A DNA stretch of 64,000 nucleotides from Sthenelais limicola (GCA_942159475.1 OW804096.1:10589871-10653870), one strand, 5' to 3'; numbered from the stretch's first letter, positions 1 to 12,175 are shown. Program-made: numbers and translations. Notes: generated from the sequence alone by a model not told the origin.

Positions 1-232
1 GTCAGATCTTCAAAAATGTACAATTGGCCTTTACCAATCCTCTCAAACGACCAAAATCTAAGCCGGAAATTAGGTTAAAAATACAGTTCAACATAACCAG
101 ACAGATGTATTAAATGAATACAATACAGAATATGCTCAGATATACGTAGTAATTATCAATTTTCACCCTAATTCAGCAGAATTTGAGAGATTTTTAAAAC
201 TTTAGATTGTGCATTTTCTGAAGATCCGACCC
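1..232 (-). mobile_element. MITE-A copy 1, cut by the window edge
   Basis: Minus-orientation copy of the dominant short transposon family. The first bases (GTCAGATCTTCA) are the left terminal inverted repeat with its leading GG lying outside the window. The interior carries CAATCCTCTCAAACGACC and the right end reads GAAGATCCGACCC. Only the right 4-bp flank (AAAA) is visible, so the target duplication cannot be tested. Confidence 0.85.
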
Positions 233-233
233 A

Positions 234-499
234 AAAGTGCCTATGGCGGAACTCATGGATAATTATTTCTAGTCCGCGTGAGCCTTGTAGATCCTTAGAA
301 AAACAATAGGCTGTATTTGTTAAATATGAAAAAAAGATAAACAGGTGAGATTGAATTACATTAGGTAAACAGATAGCCAGTACTGAGGCTTTTTGATATG
401 TTACCAACAATGCAATCTAACTGTTTTAATGAGATTTTAGTCAAACTTTAGTGAAGTAATTTTGAGGTTTAGGTGAAACATGTAACATTAACTATTACA
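234..499. other. AT-rich spacer, nothing recognised
   Basis: Non-repetitive AT-rich DNA between MITE-A copy 1 and the minisatellite. The open frame across it starts inside the MITE and resembles no protein I know. Confidence 0.5.
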
Positions 500-736
500 G
501 AGTGAGTGAGATTGGTTCCTTTACGCCAATATGGTTATATCAAGGGCGGGAGAAATGAGAGTGAGGCAGTTTATGATCATACCCAGGAATTAGAAATAGA
601 GAAGAAGGGAGAGAGACGGAAAAGAGACAGAAAGGCACTTTATGATCATACCCAGGAAATAAAGATAGAGAACTAGGGAGAGAGAGACAGACAAAAGGGA
701 CAGATAGGCACTTTATGGTCTTACCCAGGACCACAT
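500..736. repeat. Minisatellite M, first array
   Basis: Imperfect tandem repeat of about 70-75 bp whose units contain a TATGATCATACCCAGGAA block and a purine-rich GAGAAGAAGGGAGAGAGA block. It is preceded by GTGAGTGAGATTGGTTCCTTTACG. The same lead-in and units recur at 41697-41935, so this is a dispersed repeat carrying an internal tandem array. The lead-in resembles, from memory, a repeat common in molluscan genomes. Confidence 0.7.
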
Positions 737-1041
737 TAACTATTACACATTAAGTAGGGGTTATAATGGAGCAGATATGAGAACAACTCTTTTAAATTCA
801 GATACAAGCACCACCATTGGATGGATACTGCTGAGGTACCGCCATTGCGACAGATTCAATCGCAAAAATAAAATCTAAAAATTTAAAGTGACTATTCAGC
901 TAAGTACTGCCTAGTCAAACCATATAATTATTTGAGACCACGATGTAAAGTTATTGTAATATTCATTCAAATTTTGTGGCACAGACAACTTAAACCGTTT
1001 GTCATGCTATGTCAATTAATTGGCATACTAGATACGTATAT
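737..1041. other. Spacer, nothing recognised
   Basis: AT-rich DNA with no convincing reading frame and no repeat that I can match elsewhere in the window. Confidence 0.4.
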
Positions 1042-1276
1042 GGGTCAGATTTTCAGAAAATGTACAATTGGCAGCTCTACACATTGAGTAAATTCTGCTA
1101 AATTAAGCTGCAATTTGGTCAATACTAGGTGAATTCGAGTACATTTGGCATTGCATTGATTCTAGCAATCTGTTTGGTTATGTTGAACTGCATTTTAAAC
1201 TTTATTTTTGTCTGAAATTTGGGTTATTTGAGAAGATTGGCGAAGTTAAATTGTACATTTTCTGAAAATCTGACAC
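1042..1276 (+). mobile_element. MITE-A copy 2 (type A1)
   Basis: Full-length plus-orientation copy starting GGGTCAGATTTTC and ending GAAAATCTGACAC (one change from CCC). Flanks are ATAT on both sides, a perfect 4-bp target duplication. It is non-coding and has no room for a transposase. Confidence 0.92.
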
Positions 1277-1339
1277 ATATATGTATGCGTGTGGCACGAT
1301 ATGGGCTATCATGTGCCAGCTTGTCGATTGCTCTTGGGA

Positions 1340-1450
1340 AAGGGTCTAGTCCACTAAAGCCAGGTCTCATGCGATTTTCACTGACCTAGTAGAAAAGGGT
1401 CCTCTGCGGCGCTAAATCGCATGGAAATCGGCATGGTGGACTAGTACCTT
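1340..1450. mobile_element. MITE-B copy 1 (TTAA-type foldback)
   Basis: About 110-bp foldback. The left arm reads GTCCACTAAAGCCAGGTCTC, the centre AAAAGGGTCCTCTGCGGCGC, and the right arm returns as the complement, ending GGTGGACTAGTACC before TTAA. It is diverged from the other B copies but clearly homologous. Confidence 0.8.
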
Positions 1451-1793
1451 AAACCCCACTTTCCCATCTATTCCATATTTTGAAATATGTCCTTTGTATT
1501 ATTGCCTTTATATCACTTTACACTATATTATGCTGGTCAAGATATCAGATGGAGTAATTTGCAAAGGGCGACCTCTGGTAGTATATTTGAGAAGTAACAT
1601 GATGAATGTGATTGTAATGTCACCGAACCTTAATCAAGATTTGTAAAAAAAAAAAAAAAAGCATATATCATATAAATATATCATTATAGAATTACCAGTT
1701 TGTTATTATTATTGTCAATTATATGCAAGAGAGGGTTTCGATTACTGTAACTACACACTACAGCCATTGCATGGTTTGGCTGCACTCATTAGA
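1451..1793. other. Spacer with a poly(A) run
   Basis: Unmatched AT-rich DNA with a run of A residues at about 1645-1660. The run could be a retroposon tail, but no body is recognisable. Confidence 0.4.
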
Positions 1794-2031
1794 GAGTCAG
1801 ATTTTCAGAAAATGCACAATCTACAGTTCTACACATCTATCAAATTCTGCTAAATTAGAGTGAAAATTGATAAAATACTAGGTATATCTGAGTGTATTCT
1901 GTATTGTAATCATACAAGCAATCTGCCTTGTTATGTTGAACTGTATTTTGAACCTGATTTCAGTCTCAAATTTGGCTTATTTGAGAGGATTGGTGTGGGG
2001 ACCAATTGTGTATTTTCAGAAGATCTGAGCC
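1794..2031 (+). mobile_element. MITE-A copy 3 (diverged)
   Basis: Left end GAGTCAGATTTTC, right end AGATCTGAGCC, each one or two changes from consensus. Flanks are TAGA on both sides, an exact 4-bp duplication that is not a TA dinucleotide duplication. The 111-codon open frame running through it is an accidental reading of the MITE. Its left part (CTACAGTTCTACACATCT) matches the copy at 34448, suggesting a minor subfamily. Confidence 0.85.
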
Positions 2032-2288
2032 TAGAGGACTTGAACGGTCCTGAAACAAGGCACCGATTTCCACTCTACTCAGTAGGTCTTCTAGAAATAC
2101 AAACAATAGTGTTCTGTTTTAGGATAAGTGAAATATGCAATAGGCAAATTACAATTATCACGCATGTGAAACTTTGTCCAATAAAAGTTTTTTGAAAAAA
2201 ATATCGCGGCAGATCAAAGCTATGCTTTTACGAAATATGTTCATATATTTCTACTTCCCTTCAATAGGTGCTTTTGAATTATGTATGA

Positions 2289-2523
2289 GGCTCAGAATTT
2301 CAGAAAATGTACAATTGGCAGCTGTACACATGTAGTAAATTCTGTTAAATTAGGCTGCAATTTGGTCAATGCTAGTTAAATCCGAGTATATTCAGCATTG
2401 TATTGATTCTAGCAATCTGTTTGGTTAGGTTGAACTGTGTTTTGAAAAATATTTTCGTCTGAAATTTGGGTTATTTGAGAAGATTGGCGAAGTTGAATTG
2501 TACATTTTCAGAAAATCTGACCC
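2289..2523 (+). mobile_element. MITE-A copy 4 (type A1)
   Basis: Left end GGCTCAGAATTTC, right end GAAAATCTGACCC. Flanks are ATGA on both sides, another exact non-TA 4-bp duplication. Confidence 0.88.
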
Positions 2524-3577
2524 ATGACGTCTTTTAGTACGTGTTTGTGAGAACGGACCGACGATACACGCAATAGAAATTGATACTTTAGTCTGAAAAG
2601 AGCAATGGTAGGCCTCACATGACATGTTGCATGTTGGCTTTCTCAACAAGTCTATCATGCAGATATACTGTGTTCCAAAGCAGCTATCGAAAGCATTAAA
2701 TATTAAACTTAAAATGTTAAAATTGCACATAATCTCATGGTATTCTGGTGACAAACAATGAGAAAGTTATTTGGTTAAAAGTCAAGCAATATATGATTGA
2801 AATGTATGCTGCAATATAAACTATAATTATGAAACTTATCATTCATCATGTTACCATACTTGTATCATATTAATGACTTCCTCTGAACCATCCTCCTATT
2901 ACATGTACAAATAAATGCATTAACACTCTAGCATGCTAGATTGAAGTGGCACAATGCATCCCTATGAGGACTCTTCAATGTACTATAATCCAACAGTAAT
3001 TTTAATTGACTACACTCACACTCCATCACAACAGATCTGAGTGGCAAAGTGTATAATTATATAAATTTAGATTATAACTTGCTAATTGCTCATACTTGAA
3101 ATGATATAATGTTCCTATAGTACTTCCTTACAGATAAATACATCTTGATGTTTTTTCATGTTTTTTCCATAAGGGGACCTGTAGTTCCCTAGTATAAATA
3201 AAATCTCTAAAAAAAACTATTAGAGAGCAAATTACATAGATACTGGTATATTCTCTGCTATAATCACAACAAATCAATTTCGTTTTAGAAAAACCGATCT
3301 GCTTTCTCAGCTATTGCAATTATAGTCATAAATCTTGGATTTTTGACTGATGTTAGCTGAAGGTGCAACAGCTTCAACAGATAAATGGATCTTTACCTCT
3401 ACAATCATATTAAAGAACCTTAGTTAATACACCGACCTCATGTCAGGATGATAATAGAATCGGAATCCTGATGACGTAGAAAGGCCGGCGGAGGAAAGGA
3501 ATGATTATGAAACATTATAAACTTAAAGATCTCCCATTAAAAAAATAAAACTTTCAGGAGGTGTCGGAGATGATACA
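2524..3577. other. Unique AT-rich stretch
   Basis: About 1 kb without a repeat I can match. A 109-codon frame on the minus strand overlaps the end of MITE-A copy 4 and has no recognisable motif. I see no splice-flanked coding segment. Confidence 0.45.
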
Positions 3578-3780
3578 TACAGGTTAACTAACGAGTTGGT
3601 TGAAGGAGCGTGAATATTGTGCAATATTCTAAGCGACTGAAACCAATGAGTTAGTTAACAGATTTATTAAACATGCTTTCAATCATAAAAATAGAAAAAA
3701 ATCGAGTCATAAATATAAATTTTACCGGTAATCTAAGCAAAAAAACAGATATCACTAGTAAATCACTAGTGTGATACGCA
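3578..3780 (+). repeat. Repeat J, copy 1
   Basis: Begins with a foldback: GTTAACTAACGAGTTGGTTG is answered by a complementary arm ending GAGTTAGTTAAC, with an inner GAATATTG/CAATATTC pair. About 120 bp of conserved sequence follows, including AAAAAAATCGAGTCATAAAT, TTTACCGGTAATCT and CACTAGTGTGATACGCA. The same module is at 19612-19849 and a shorter relic at 34255-34345. No coding capacity. Confidence 0.7.
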
Positions 3781-3911
3781 TCTGTTCATCTGTTCAAATC
3801 GATTATAATTATTTATTGCGAGAAATATCTTTTATTGTAAAAATAAGAAAATACCCAAATTGTTGTCATGTGTGTTTATTGAAGAAGAACCGGTATGGGA
3901 GGCAAAGTGAG

Positions 3912-4018
3912 CCCCTCCTCCCCTCCCCCTTCCCCTCGCCCTCCCCCTTCCCCTCGCCCTCCCCCTTCCCCTCCTCTTTCCCCTGCCCCCTCCCACCCCA
4001 ACCATACACACACACACA
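3912..4018. repeat. C-rich minisatellite plus (AC)n
   Basis: About three units of an 18-bp CTCGCCCTCCCCCTTCCC motif followed by a short AC run. It produces several spurious Pro/Ser-rich or Gly/Arg-rich open frames on both strands. The strand asymmetry (pyrimidine-only) is its main physical feature. Confidence 0.8.
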
Positions 4019-4129
4019 ACAATACGAACAACAATAACAACAAAGTGATAGTTTTAATATTTGTATTGCTCTTAATTTATTTGTCATGTGTATAATTATT
4101 ATAGATGTGATCGTATGGATTACTAAAAT

Positions 4130-4510
4130 GTTATGTATTCCAGTAAAATGAGTCATAAGGCGCAAAATTGATATTTTTCAAAGTGTTTTTTTCCACAAGA
4201 TCTATTTATTAAATGTTCTGATTTCTAGATGGTTTAGCACTTATTGTCATATAAATCCATGAAACAAATTTTAGGACCCTGTATCAAATATATCCTTGCG
4301 TTTTGAAGGCTTTTGTATGGACTATATTTAGTTACTACACTGGTAATTAACCACCCAGAAACATTTCAAACCTTCTTTTCTTTTCAAAAATAAAAATATA
4401 GAAATATTTATCAAATGTCCTCCGTGTTTACTATCATTTGAATTGGCTTGATCTCATCTTTTCTAATATGATTTGCGACTTATGACTCATTTTCCTAAAA
4501 CGGATCACAA
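4130..4510 (+). mobile_element. MITE-D copy 1
   Basis: Left part AAAATGAGTCATAAGGCGC, right part GACTCATTTTCCTAAAAC followed by GGATCACA. These are inverted terminal segments of a roughly 370-415 bp family also at 15366, 26158, 27330 and 36837. The interior conserves ATATTTTTCAAAGTG near the left and TTGATCTCATCTTTTC near the right. Extreme ends are degraded, so boundaries are approximate. Confidence 0.75.
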
Positions 4511-4876
4511 ATGTGTTATAAAATACTTGATTTGTAAGAGTCAGGGACGACTGAGATATAGTGTATTCGTTACATAATGTTTTGTGCTAGAATTTAAAAA
4601 AAAAAGAAAAAAAAGGAAACATAAGACAAAGAGGCATAAGGTGCATGCTATTATCCTGCACCTGAAGGGTCTGTGGATAGTGTAGCTCCTGTTAATGTCC
4701 ACATTGCGTACCCAGAGTAATAGGTAAGTGCTACCGTTACACTCCTCTCTCACGCAAACATCTGGTTAGGGAAGAAATAAGGGTCTCTGGGAGTGAGCAG
4801 AGATATACACTGTTTCTATACGTCCTTTTCCCATAGGATACTTCAGTTGAAGAATGGGAGATGGGCTGGAACTTAT

Positions 4877-5111
4877 GGGTCAGATTTTCAGAAAATGTAC
4901 AATTGGCAGCTGTACATATTTAGTAAATTCTGCTAAATTAGGCTGCAATTTGGTCAATACTAGGTACATTCGAGAATATTCGGCATTGCATTGCTTCTAG
5001 CAATCTGTTTGGTTGGGTTGAACTGTATTTTGAACTTTATTTTCGTCTGAAATTTGGGTTATTTGAGAAGATTGGGGAAGTTAAATTGTACATTTTCTGA
5101 AAATCTGACCC
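4877..5111 (+). mobile_element. MITE-A copy 5 (type A1)
   Basis: Full-length copy with ends GGGTCAGATTTTC and GAAAATCTGACCC. Flanks are TTAT and ATAA, which differ at two positions. Confidence 0.92.
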
Positions 5112-6370
5112 ATAATGGTATCATAGAAACTGGTGTATCAGGTTCCATTATATGTATGTGTAAATCTATTTATGACCCTGCATTGTTTTAAAAACACAAT
5201 TTAGTATTTTAGTTCATTTTGTAAACCAATTTCATCAGAAAAAGATTCACATGACTTATTGAATGAACAATTACTCACATTTTAAAATAATATTCCCGTT
5301 AATGAATCACCAGTTGCATGGAGGTGATGGTAGCAGCTCCTTTAATAAAATATAAGTCAACGACCGCGTTGTCTAATTGTCTTTTATCGCAGAAAACTAT
5401 TCTCATTGATAGTGACATACTTATTATTCTGTTTCCCAGTCTGTCAAGTCATATTGGGAAGGTAAGGTCAGTTACATATAATTAGCATTCCCCGGAATCG
5501 TCCAAAAGTGTATTAATCACTTGTTTGCGATCCACCTGCGAATGTCCATCGCTTGCTTGCCTAAAGAACCCATATATAACTTTAAAACTGCATTCTCAGG
5601 TAACGCAAGATCTTTTACATTTTGTTCAGTCTTTCCCAACTTCTCTATCAATCATTTGACCAAGATTTGGGAGGACTTTCTTTGGTTGTTTTTGCTACAA
5701 GGCTTCATAAACGTCCTTATTTGTGTGGAGTCCGAATCCTTTCTTATCAAGACTTCACTCAGTATCGCTTACTTTGGCTGCTTTCACTCGAACAATTATA
5801 TTTCAAATTGTTGTATATAAACATATAACAGCAGCGGAATATTGATATAATCAGTCATGAATCTTAATATGAGTGAATTTGGTAAGATTTGTCTTGGATT
5901 AATAGCTGAGAATGCAGCTTTAATATGGGGTCCCTTTGAATAAACTGCTGAGCTAAAATTCACTGGAACTTGGTAATTTCCCTGAAGAAAATCGGAAGTA
6001 AAAGACCGACAGTTTACTACAACTGATCTTCAATTCATTTCAAGAATTATTTATCGCGGTAGATGCTTTTACAATAAGATGGACCAACTTTCTAAATAAA
6101 CAAATGTCTAGATAGGTCTTCCGTTGGGTGCCTGATTCTTGTTTGAGCTTTACTTATGTTACATGGTTTCTAAGGCTTCTAAATCTTTCTAAGACTAGTA
6201 CTTAATTGGTTGGTAAATGTGATGGTTAATGAGAGGTACATTATGAGGTTATTTGAACATGAAATAGTTGACTAGTACATAGTGTATGGAAGGGTTTACA
6301 GTAATGAGGGTTTCGATAACAGTGTTTATTAACTGGTTTCAATTACCTTCAGATACTTTACTGGATTTAG
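5112..6370. other. Unique AT-rich stretch
   Basis: More than 1.2 kb without a repeat I can match. Overlapping 99- and 68-codon frames at 5521-5828 share the same bases in two frames and show no recognisable domain. No gene is called. Confidence 0.45.
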
Positions 6371-6422
6371 AATAATAACATACAATAATAACATACAATA
6401 ATAACAGTTACAATAATAACAT
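6371..6422. repeat. Short tandem repeat ATAATAACATACA
   Basis: Three to four imperfect 13-15 bp units. Confidence 0.8.
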
Positions 6423-6567
6423 ATGTGACCAGCCAAGGGAAAAGGGGGCTCCGGGGTCAAATTTTCGAATTTGGGTTTATTATAGATTCTGAATCTGCAT
6501 GTCCTCCTGAGTCAATAACCGAAAAAAGGTTGGGGGAGTGACTCATTTTCCTGTGACACATCACATG
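6423..6567. mobile_element. MITE-D-related short element or relic
   Basis: Starts GTGACCAGCCAAGGGAAAAG and ends GAGTGACTCATTTTCCTGTG followed by ACACATCACA. The right end matches the MITE-D terminus. The left end is not a close match, so it may be a related short family or a truncated D copy. Confidence 0.5.
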
Positions 6568-7174
6568 TACAAAAAATAAATACTAAAAATATTTTTTTTT
6601 AAATGACAGGGAAGTACAGAAGGGGAAATGAGCATCATAAAAATGAAAGAATTTTGTTGATACTCCAAGAATTAGTGAACTTACAGACTTTCAAAGTTAC
6701 CTCCCTCTCAGAATTACTAATATAAACATTTCTGACAGTCATGAGTGACGTCATGAATATGATGTGACTCCTAGCGGGAATACCAGGAACTATAACTCCC
6801 TAGCGGAGCCTCCTTTTCCCTCAGCAGGTGACATATATTATATTACAGGATCTGCAATGGCGGTATACTTCAACAGTAACAGTATTGATATTCAAAGTAG
6901 TGGTGATAAAGCAGAAGGAAGTAATGGGATATCTAGGGCAAGGGCATAGTGCGACTAAATGGCCCATAAATGTAATAGAATATAGATCCTTTTCATGACC
7001 TGAACAACACCCACAAAAGAAAGAAAAGGTTTGAAAGTAACATTATATGGATATGTAAGTGAATGTAAGTGGATAGTTCTGTCCCTATTTGAAAAAGGCG
7101 TACGTTTTCGATTGTACTCGCAGAAAGATGGAGGGTAGGCCTATGTACAAGGGCCTAAATAATGATTTATTGTT

Positions 7175-7187
7175 GTTGCTTAGCAAC
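7175..7187. promoter_or_regulatory. Candidate RFX X-box
   Basis: GTTGCTTAGCAAC is a perfect two-half-site palindrome matching the X-box consensus bound by RFX factors. It lies in repeat-poor sequence. A second example is at 24597. The match is seen directly; binding is inference. Confidence 0.4.
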
Positions 7188-7328
7188 ACCTTCTATGCTC
7201 TGATTAGATCATTATTTAAAAGGCAAGGAACACATTAAATGTTTAAAATGGGATTTACCCTCTTCTCACCGAGTATTTAACTACTACATAGATATTAATG
7301 TATATATTATATTCTCCCCTACATGGGC

Positions 7329-7557
7329 GGGTCATATTTTCAGAAAATGTACAATTGCTCTACACATTTAGGAAACGTTGCTAAATTAGACTGAAAAATG
7401 ATAAATACCGGGTATATCTGAGTATATTTGGTATCGTGTTGATTTAAAGTATCTTTTTGCTGTGTAAAATTACGTTTTGAAGCTCATTTTAGTCTTAAAT
7501 ATGGATTATTTGAGAGGATTGGTAAAGGTGAATTGTACATTTTATGAAAATCTGACC
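7329..7557 (+). mobile_element. MITE-A copy 6 (type A2)
   Basis: Left end GGGTCATATTTTC, right end GAAAATCTGACC. The interior has the A2 signature AAGCTCATTTTAGTC. It is shortened near the left (GGCAG lost). The 4-bp flanks do not match. Confidence 0.85.
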
Positions 7558-7839
7558 AATTATGTTTTTTTATTTCTCATTTTCTCTCTTCTTCCCAACC
7601 TGCCTTGTTCTATCGTTATCTCCTGCTCTCTTGCCTATACTTGTAGTCACTGGCTTGAACCATCGTGGGGCTATAACCACCTTAGACAGAGACTAAAGTA
7701 ATTAATAGCCCCCTGTCAGGCACTATGTGTGCACCAACAGACCCGAAATATCGGCCATTAATCCTTTACAATCTCCCTTAACCTGTCCTTTCTATTCTCC
7801 CATCCTCTTAGTCGCCCTTAGCCCTACCTCTTGGTGTCC
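7558..7839. other. Spacer, nothing recognised
   Basis: Pyrimidine-leaning spacer between MITE-A copy 6 and a C/T-rich repeat. The overlapping open frames are compositional. Confidence 0.4.
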
Positions 7840-7995
7840 AGCATTTTCCCCGCCAACATTCTCCCCGCCGACAATCTCCTCTCTACATTCTCCCCGCTGC
7901 AGTCTCCGCGATATACATTTTTCCTGTCATACATCCTCCCCGCCACCTCCCCGCCGATTTTCCCTGCCTCCATTCTCTCCGCCCATCATTCTTCA
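7840..7995. repeat. Degenerate CCCCGCC minisatellite
   Basis: Irregular units of about 15-20 bp with a TTCTCCCCGCC core. It explains the Pro/Ser-rich 101-codon frame here, which I do not treat as a gene. Confidence 0.65.
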
Positions 7996-10293
7996 GTATA
8001 GAACTTTATCAGAAAGGAATTTATCAGAATGAATAGCTGGAATATTTTTGCATAGGAATATTCACCTTTTCTTACAAAATACACCTAAACCCAACATATA
8101 CTTTTACCCATGTTAAATCGATCTAATATATAATGTACAGATATCTATATGTCGGATATCCATTGTAAACATCTCTCCCTGTTCTTGCTCCCTCTTTCTC
8201 TCGTCAATCACCGCCTCTCCCACCCTCCCACCCTCCCTTCAACCTCACGTCAGCCATTGTATATCTGTCTATGGCTTCACGCGTGTAAAAACACATTTCT
8301 AACACTCTCTTCCTACCCTTAATCCCCCATTATACTTTAGCTCTGGTCTATTCCCTCGCCACACTGAGGCAGATATGTGGCTTCCAACGCGAAGCCACCT
8401 TATGGCTTTGTCATATCAAGACTATATTTTGGAAGGAATAACAGTTTTCCAGAATCTGAATTAATTGAAGGACATAACACTATCTGAAGGGCAGACATTA
8501 TACTTAGCTTCTGGAAAAGGTTGCAGGTGCTTTTCCTAGTTCATGTATGTATAGATCTATTTGTGATCCGTTTTAGGAAATTGAAGCAGTAGCTTGTGGC
8601 TAATGACATAGTATCTCGCAGGGGCTTTCCTAGGCTATAAATAGAGTGTGGATATCCCAAATTAAAAAAGGCTTCAAAATGACATTTCTACCCCAGATAC
8701 CTTCACAGACCACCTACAACGTCCTCCAGAGAGGGTGGACAGAACTCTACAGATGAATAAAAAGGTTTGTAAAACAACAAATTCTGAGAACATGTAAGAC
8801 AAAGAAACCCCTCTTTTCTAACTCTCTTTTCTACCTCTTTTCATAGAAATCGCTCTTCCCATATATTATATCGATGTATTCAGGTTTTTGTATAGGTCCA
8901 AATATTAGATTGGAATGTACAATTGCCTTCACTCAACTGTATCGTAATGTACTCATTTGTACCATTCTTTGTGCAATGCATTTTTAGTTTTGATATACAG
9001 TAATCTGCAAATATAGTGTTCCAGTAGACAAACGTCCATCATTGATTAGAATCGGATCTCAGGGGTGTGGGGGGGGGGGGGTGAACCCGTCCATATGGTA
9101 TCTGATATCATTGCAGTTTGTCTTAATATCAGATAAATCAGCAGGACAGATCAACAGGACAGCAGCGTGGCTATAAAAGATCAAATCTCTGATTATATCA
9201 TTATCTCACTAAGTATCTGGTCTTGCTTCTCTAGTTATACATCACCAACTCTTCATGGCTGTGTTATAAATGTAACACCTCCGCCCACCTCTACCCATAA
9301 GGCTGTCAACTGTCTGTCTGATTACCGTATGACCTCCAATAAAAATGCTACATCAATAAGAGTCAGGATATTATATTCATATACATGACAATAATTGTCA
9401 CTTGACCATGGGTTAAATATAACTGAAATTTGCAAACGTTTCCCTTGGAAACGGAAATGAATTGAATAAAGCTGATACAAGTTGTGAATACTTTAAAACA
9501 GCAAAACAGAAATAGAACTATAAAATATCAACTGCAAGTTGTTATATTAATTGAATTTACACATAGCTATCCCCCTTATTTATAACGTAATCATAACTGA
9601 TTCCTGTGGTAATGGAAATTACTTGCCAAGCTGTTGAAATCCCAAGATCGATAGTTTCATAGGCTTTTTTATGGAGCCCTTCCCACATCTTGCACCCTTA
9701 GACATGATTCGAGCCTCATTGAGAACTACTAGCATGTCCCTTTTTCTGTATACTTCTATCAGTAGGACCTTAAAGGGATTCGTGGCCCTTCAATTGCCCT
9801 CCTCATTCTCACTACATCATTTAAAATCGTTGCTCAAGGACTTTGCTTTTGTCCCTTAGGACCTCTTTACACATTTTAATTTCAATCCCAAATATTGATT
9901 TGGTAATTTTGAGAGTCCTCCATTGATGATGGGAAATAGCAAGCTGTTTCCCCACACATCCCATCCCTACAACTCTCTCAATACCACCAGCAACTACCTT
10001 TGGAGGACCTCGTTTTCATTGTGAGTTCCACTCTCCTCACAGGAGGGGAGAATGTTAATTGCCTCCCCAACCAATCAGGGCTGCTCAGAATAACCGGAAA
10101 TTGCACCCAGACTTCCGGAGGTGGATACTCTTCACTTGATTTCATTGGCGGTCCTTCTTTTCATGTTTGAATCCCTCTCAACGAGCTTTTTCTTAATATA
10201 GAAAGGTGGTTTTATTTGCAAATCCTTCTAATTTTATGGCTTGGTATCAAGTTACAGACTTCTATTTATTAACTGGAAATGCTTTAGATATAA
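7996..10293. other. Long repeat-poor stretch
   Basis: About 2.3 kb with no recognised gene. It contains C/T-rich DNA near 8170-8250, a G13 run near 9069, and short frames such as 9671-9859 without known motifs. A CCAATCA box near 10069 has no promoter context. Confidence 0.45.
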
Positions 10294-10529
10294 GGGTCAG
10301 ATTTTCAGAAACGGTACAATCCAACTTCGCCAATATTCTCAAATAACCCAAATTTTAGACGAAAATAAAGTTCAAAATACAGTTCAACCTAGCCAAACAG
10401 ATTGCTAGAATCAATGCAATGCCGAATATACTCGAATTTACCTAGTATTGACCAAATTGCAGCCTAATTTAGCAGAATTTACTAAATATGTACAGCTGCT
10501 AATTGTTCCTTTTTCTGAAAATCTGACCC
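10294..10529 (-). mobile_element. MITE-A copy 7 (type A1)
   Basis: Ends GGGTCAGATTTTC and GAAAATCTGACCC. Flanks ATAA and ATAT differ at one base. Confidence 0.92.
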
Positions 10530-11270
10530 ATATAGTTATCAATTCTTTTTTATTTAATTGTTGTATTATTTACCTTCTTATGGCAATAGGGATAGAGCTC
10601 TATGGTAGGTGTTTGATAGATTGCAAGAAAATTACACTACCATGTGATAAAAAACAGCATGGTAGTATAGAGAATTTGTATTCGGTCCAATTGCTTACTT
10701 TCAGCATAGAACAGATATCTTCTGCGTTGCAGGCCTTCCACTATTTAAGATATGTTCACACAAATTTCATTTCTACTTCATAATATTCTAGTCACACTCA
10801 ATAAATCTCTACCCGGCAAGGATACAAACTACTATTTCTCAAACTTCCAGGTGAGAGAAAAGTTCTGTTTGAAAGAGTCACACTTTTATCAATGAAAGAA
10901 TCAGTGACAAATGCTCTGTGATTGAGTGACAAAGGCGATGAGTGATAAAGTCCAATTACTAAGTGTTGCCCGCTGTTGCAGCTCTCAAGTTGTGCATAAT
11001 TTAACTTCCACTTGTAGGTGTGCCAGCTACAATCGGTGTGCGTGTCATGGAATCAATTATTAACACCATTCGGATGTCGTGAGAAAAGTTTAGCATAGAG
11101 GAGTTGCTTTAACCACATAATGAGCTCGAATTGGTGGATTTCTGGACTGATTATAATGCATTTGGTGAAATTCACTTATTTGGAAATCGATATTGTTTAT
11201 AATGTGTACTTGCATTATTTTCATTTCTTTTTATCTATATTGGGTAGTATACTCCCCGAAACACAGACTT
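10530..11270. other. Repeat-poor stretch
   Basis: AT-rich DNA between a MITE and the polypyrimidine tract. The 111-codon frame ending at 10783 begins inside the MITE and is not convincing. Confidence 0.4.
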
Positions 11271-11476
11271 CGTCCTCTCTTTCCTCCTCCTCCTTCCTCC
11301 TCCTTCCTCCTCCTTCCTCCTCCTTCCTCCCTCCTCCCTCCCCCTTCCTCCTCCCTCCTTCTCCTTCATCCTCCTTCCTCCTCCTCCTTCCTCCACTCTC
11401 CGTCCTCCCTCATTCCTCCTCCTTCCTCCCTCCCCCTTCCTGCCCCAACCTCCCTCCACCTCCTCCCTCCCTTCTG
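11271..11476. repeat. Polypyrimidine tract (TCC)n-like
   Basis: About 200 bp almost wholly C and T on this strand, mostly TTCCTCC units. It gives Ser/Pro/Leu-rich frames on plus and Glu/Gly/Arg-rich frames on minus, none of them credible genes. Such tracts can adopt triplex (H-DNA) structure. Confidence 0.9.
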
Positions 11477-11551
11477 TCGAGCCTTACGTTGCCATGAGTT
11501 GAGATACGGAAAAGACAAGAACATAGGTGAAATATTTCGTTGTTCAGGATA

Positions 11552-11663
11552 AAGGTCCTTGTCCACTAAGCCAATTCTCATGCGTTTCTCACGGAATTTA
11601 GTGGAAAAGGGTCCTCTGCAGCTCAAAATCTCATGAGAATCGGCTCAGTGGACTAGGGCCTTA
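11552..11663. mobile_element. MITE-B copy 2
   Basis: Left arm TTGTCCACTAAGCCAATTC, centre AAAAGGGTCCTCTGCAGC, right arm GAATCGGCTCAGTGGAC, then TAGGGCCTTAA. The whole element can fold back on itself. Confidence 0.85.
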
Positions 11664-11941
11664 AGCATTCCCTCAACCCCAGAGTCCTGTGGCCCTCCCT
11701 CCCTCCTTCCGTCATATCTGTGCCCTTTGCCTGTCCAAAGTCAGCTTTCACATCCCCCTCTCCCTCCCTACTTAGTCATGTCTTCCTCCTCCTAAAATTC
11801 CTTCAAACTTTCTCCTCAAAGATGTTTCCCACCTGAAGAGCAGTTGTTGAAGCCACTTGTTCTAATACAGATTCCTGCATGCTCGAGTAACTCAAAGAGG
11901 AGTTGGTTGTTGATGGGAGTTTGGCGTGAGCAGCTCTACCT

Positions 11942-12175
11942 GGGTCAGATTTTCAGAGAATGTACAATTCAGATTCGCCAATCTTCTCAAATAACCCATT
12001 TTTAGGCGACAATAAAGTTCAAAATACAGTTCAAACTAACCAAACAGATTGCTAGAATCAATGCAATGCTGAATATACTCGAATTTACCTAGTGTTGACC
12101 AGATTTCAGCTTAATTTAGAAAAAGGTACTAAATGTGTACAGCTGCCAATTGTACATTTCCTGAAAATCTGACCC
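11942..12175 (-). mobile_element. MITE-A copy 8 (type A1)
   Basis: Ends GGGTCAGATTTTC and GAAAATCTGACCC. Flanks ACCT and ATCT differ at one base. Confidence 0.9.

Noticed and set aside
8905..8945. Additional MITE-A copy at TGTACAATTGCCTTCACTC
   Set aside because: Only about 20 bp resemble the family terminus, and neither the GGGTCAG tip nor the body follows.
10060..10080. CCAAT-box promoter
   Set aside because: A lone CCAATCA with no TATA element, initiator or downstream coding sequence.
11120..11626. Overlapping Pro/Ser-rich and Glu/Arg/Gly-rich frames
   Set aside because: All derive from one polypyrimidine tract read in different frames and strands.
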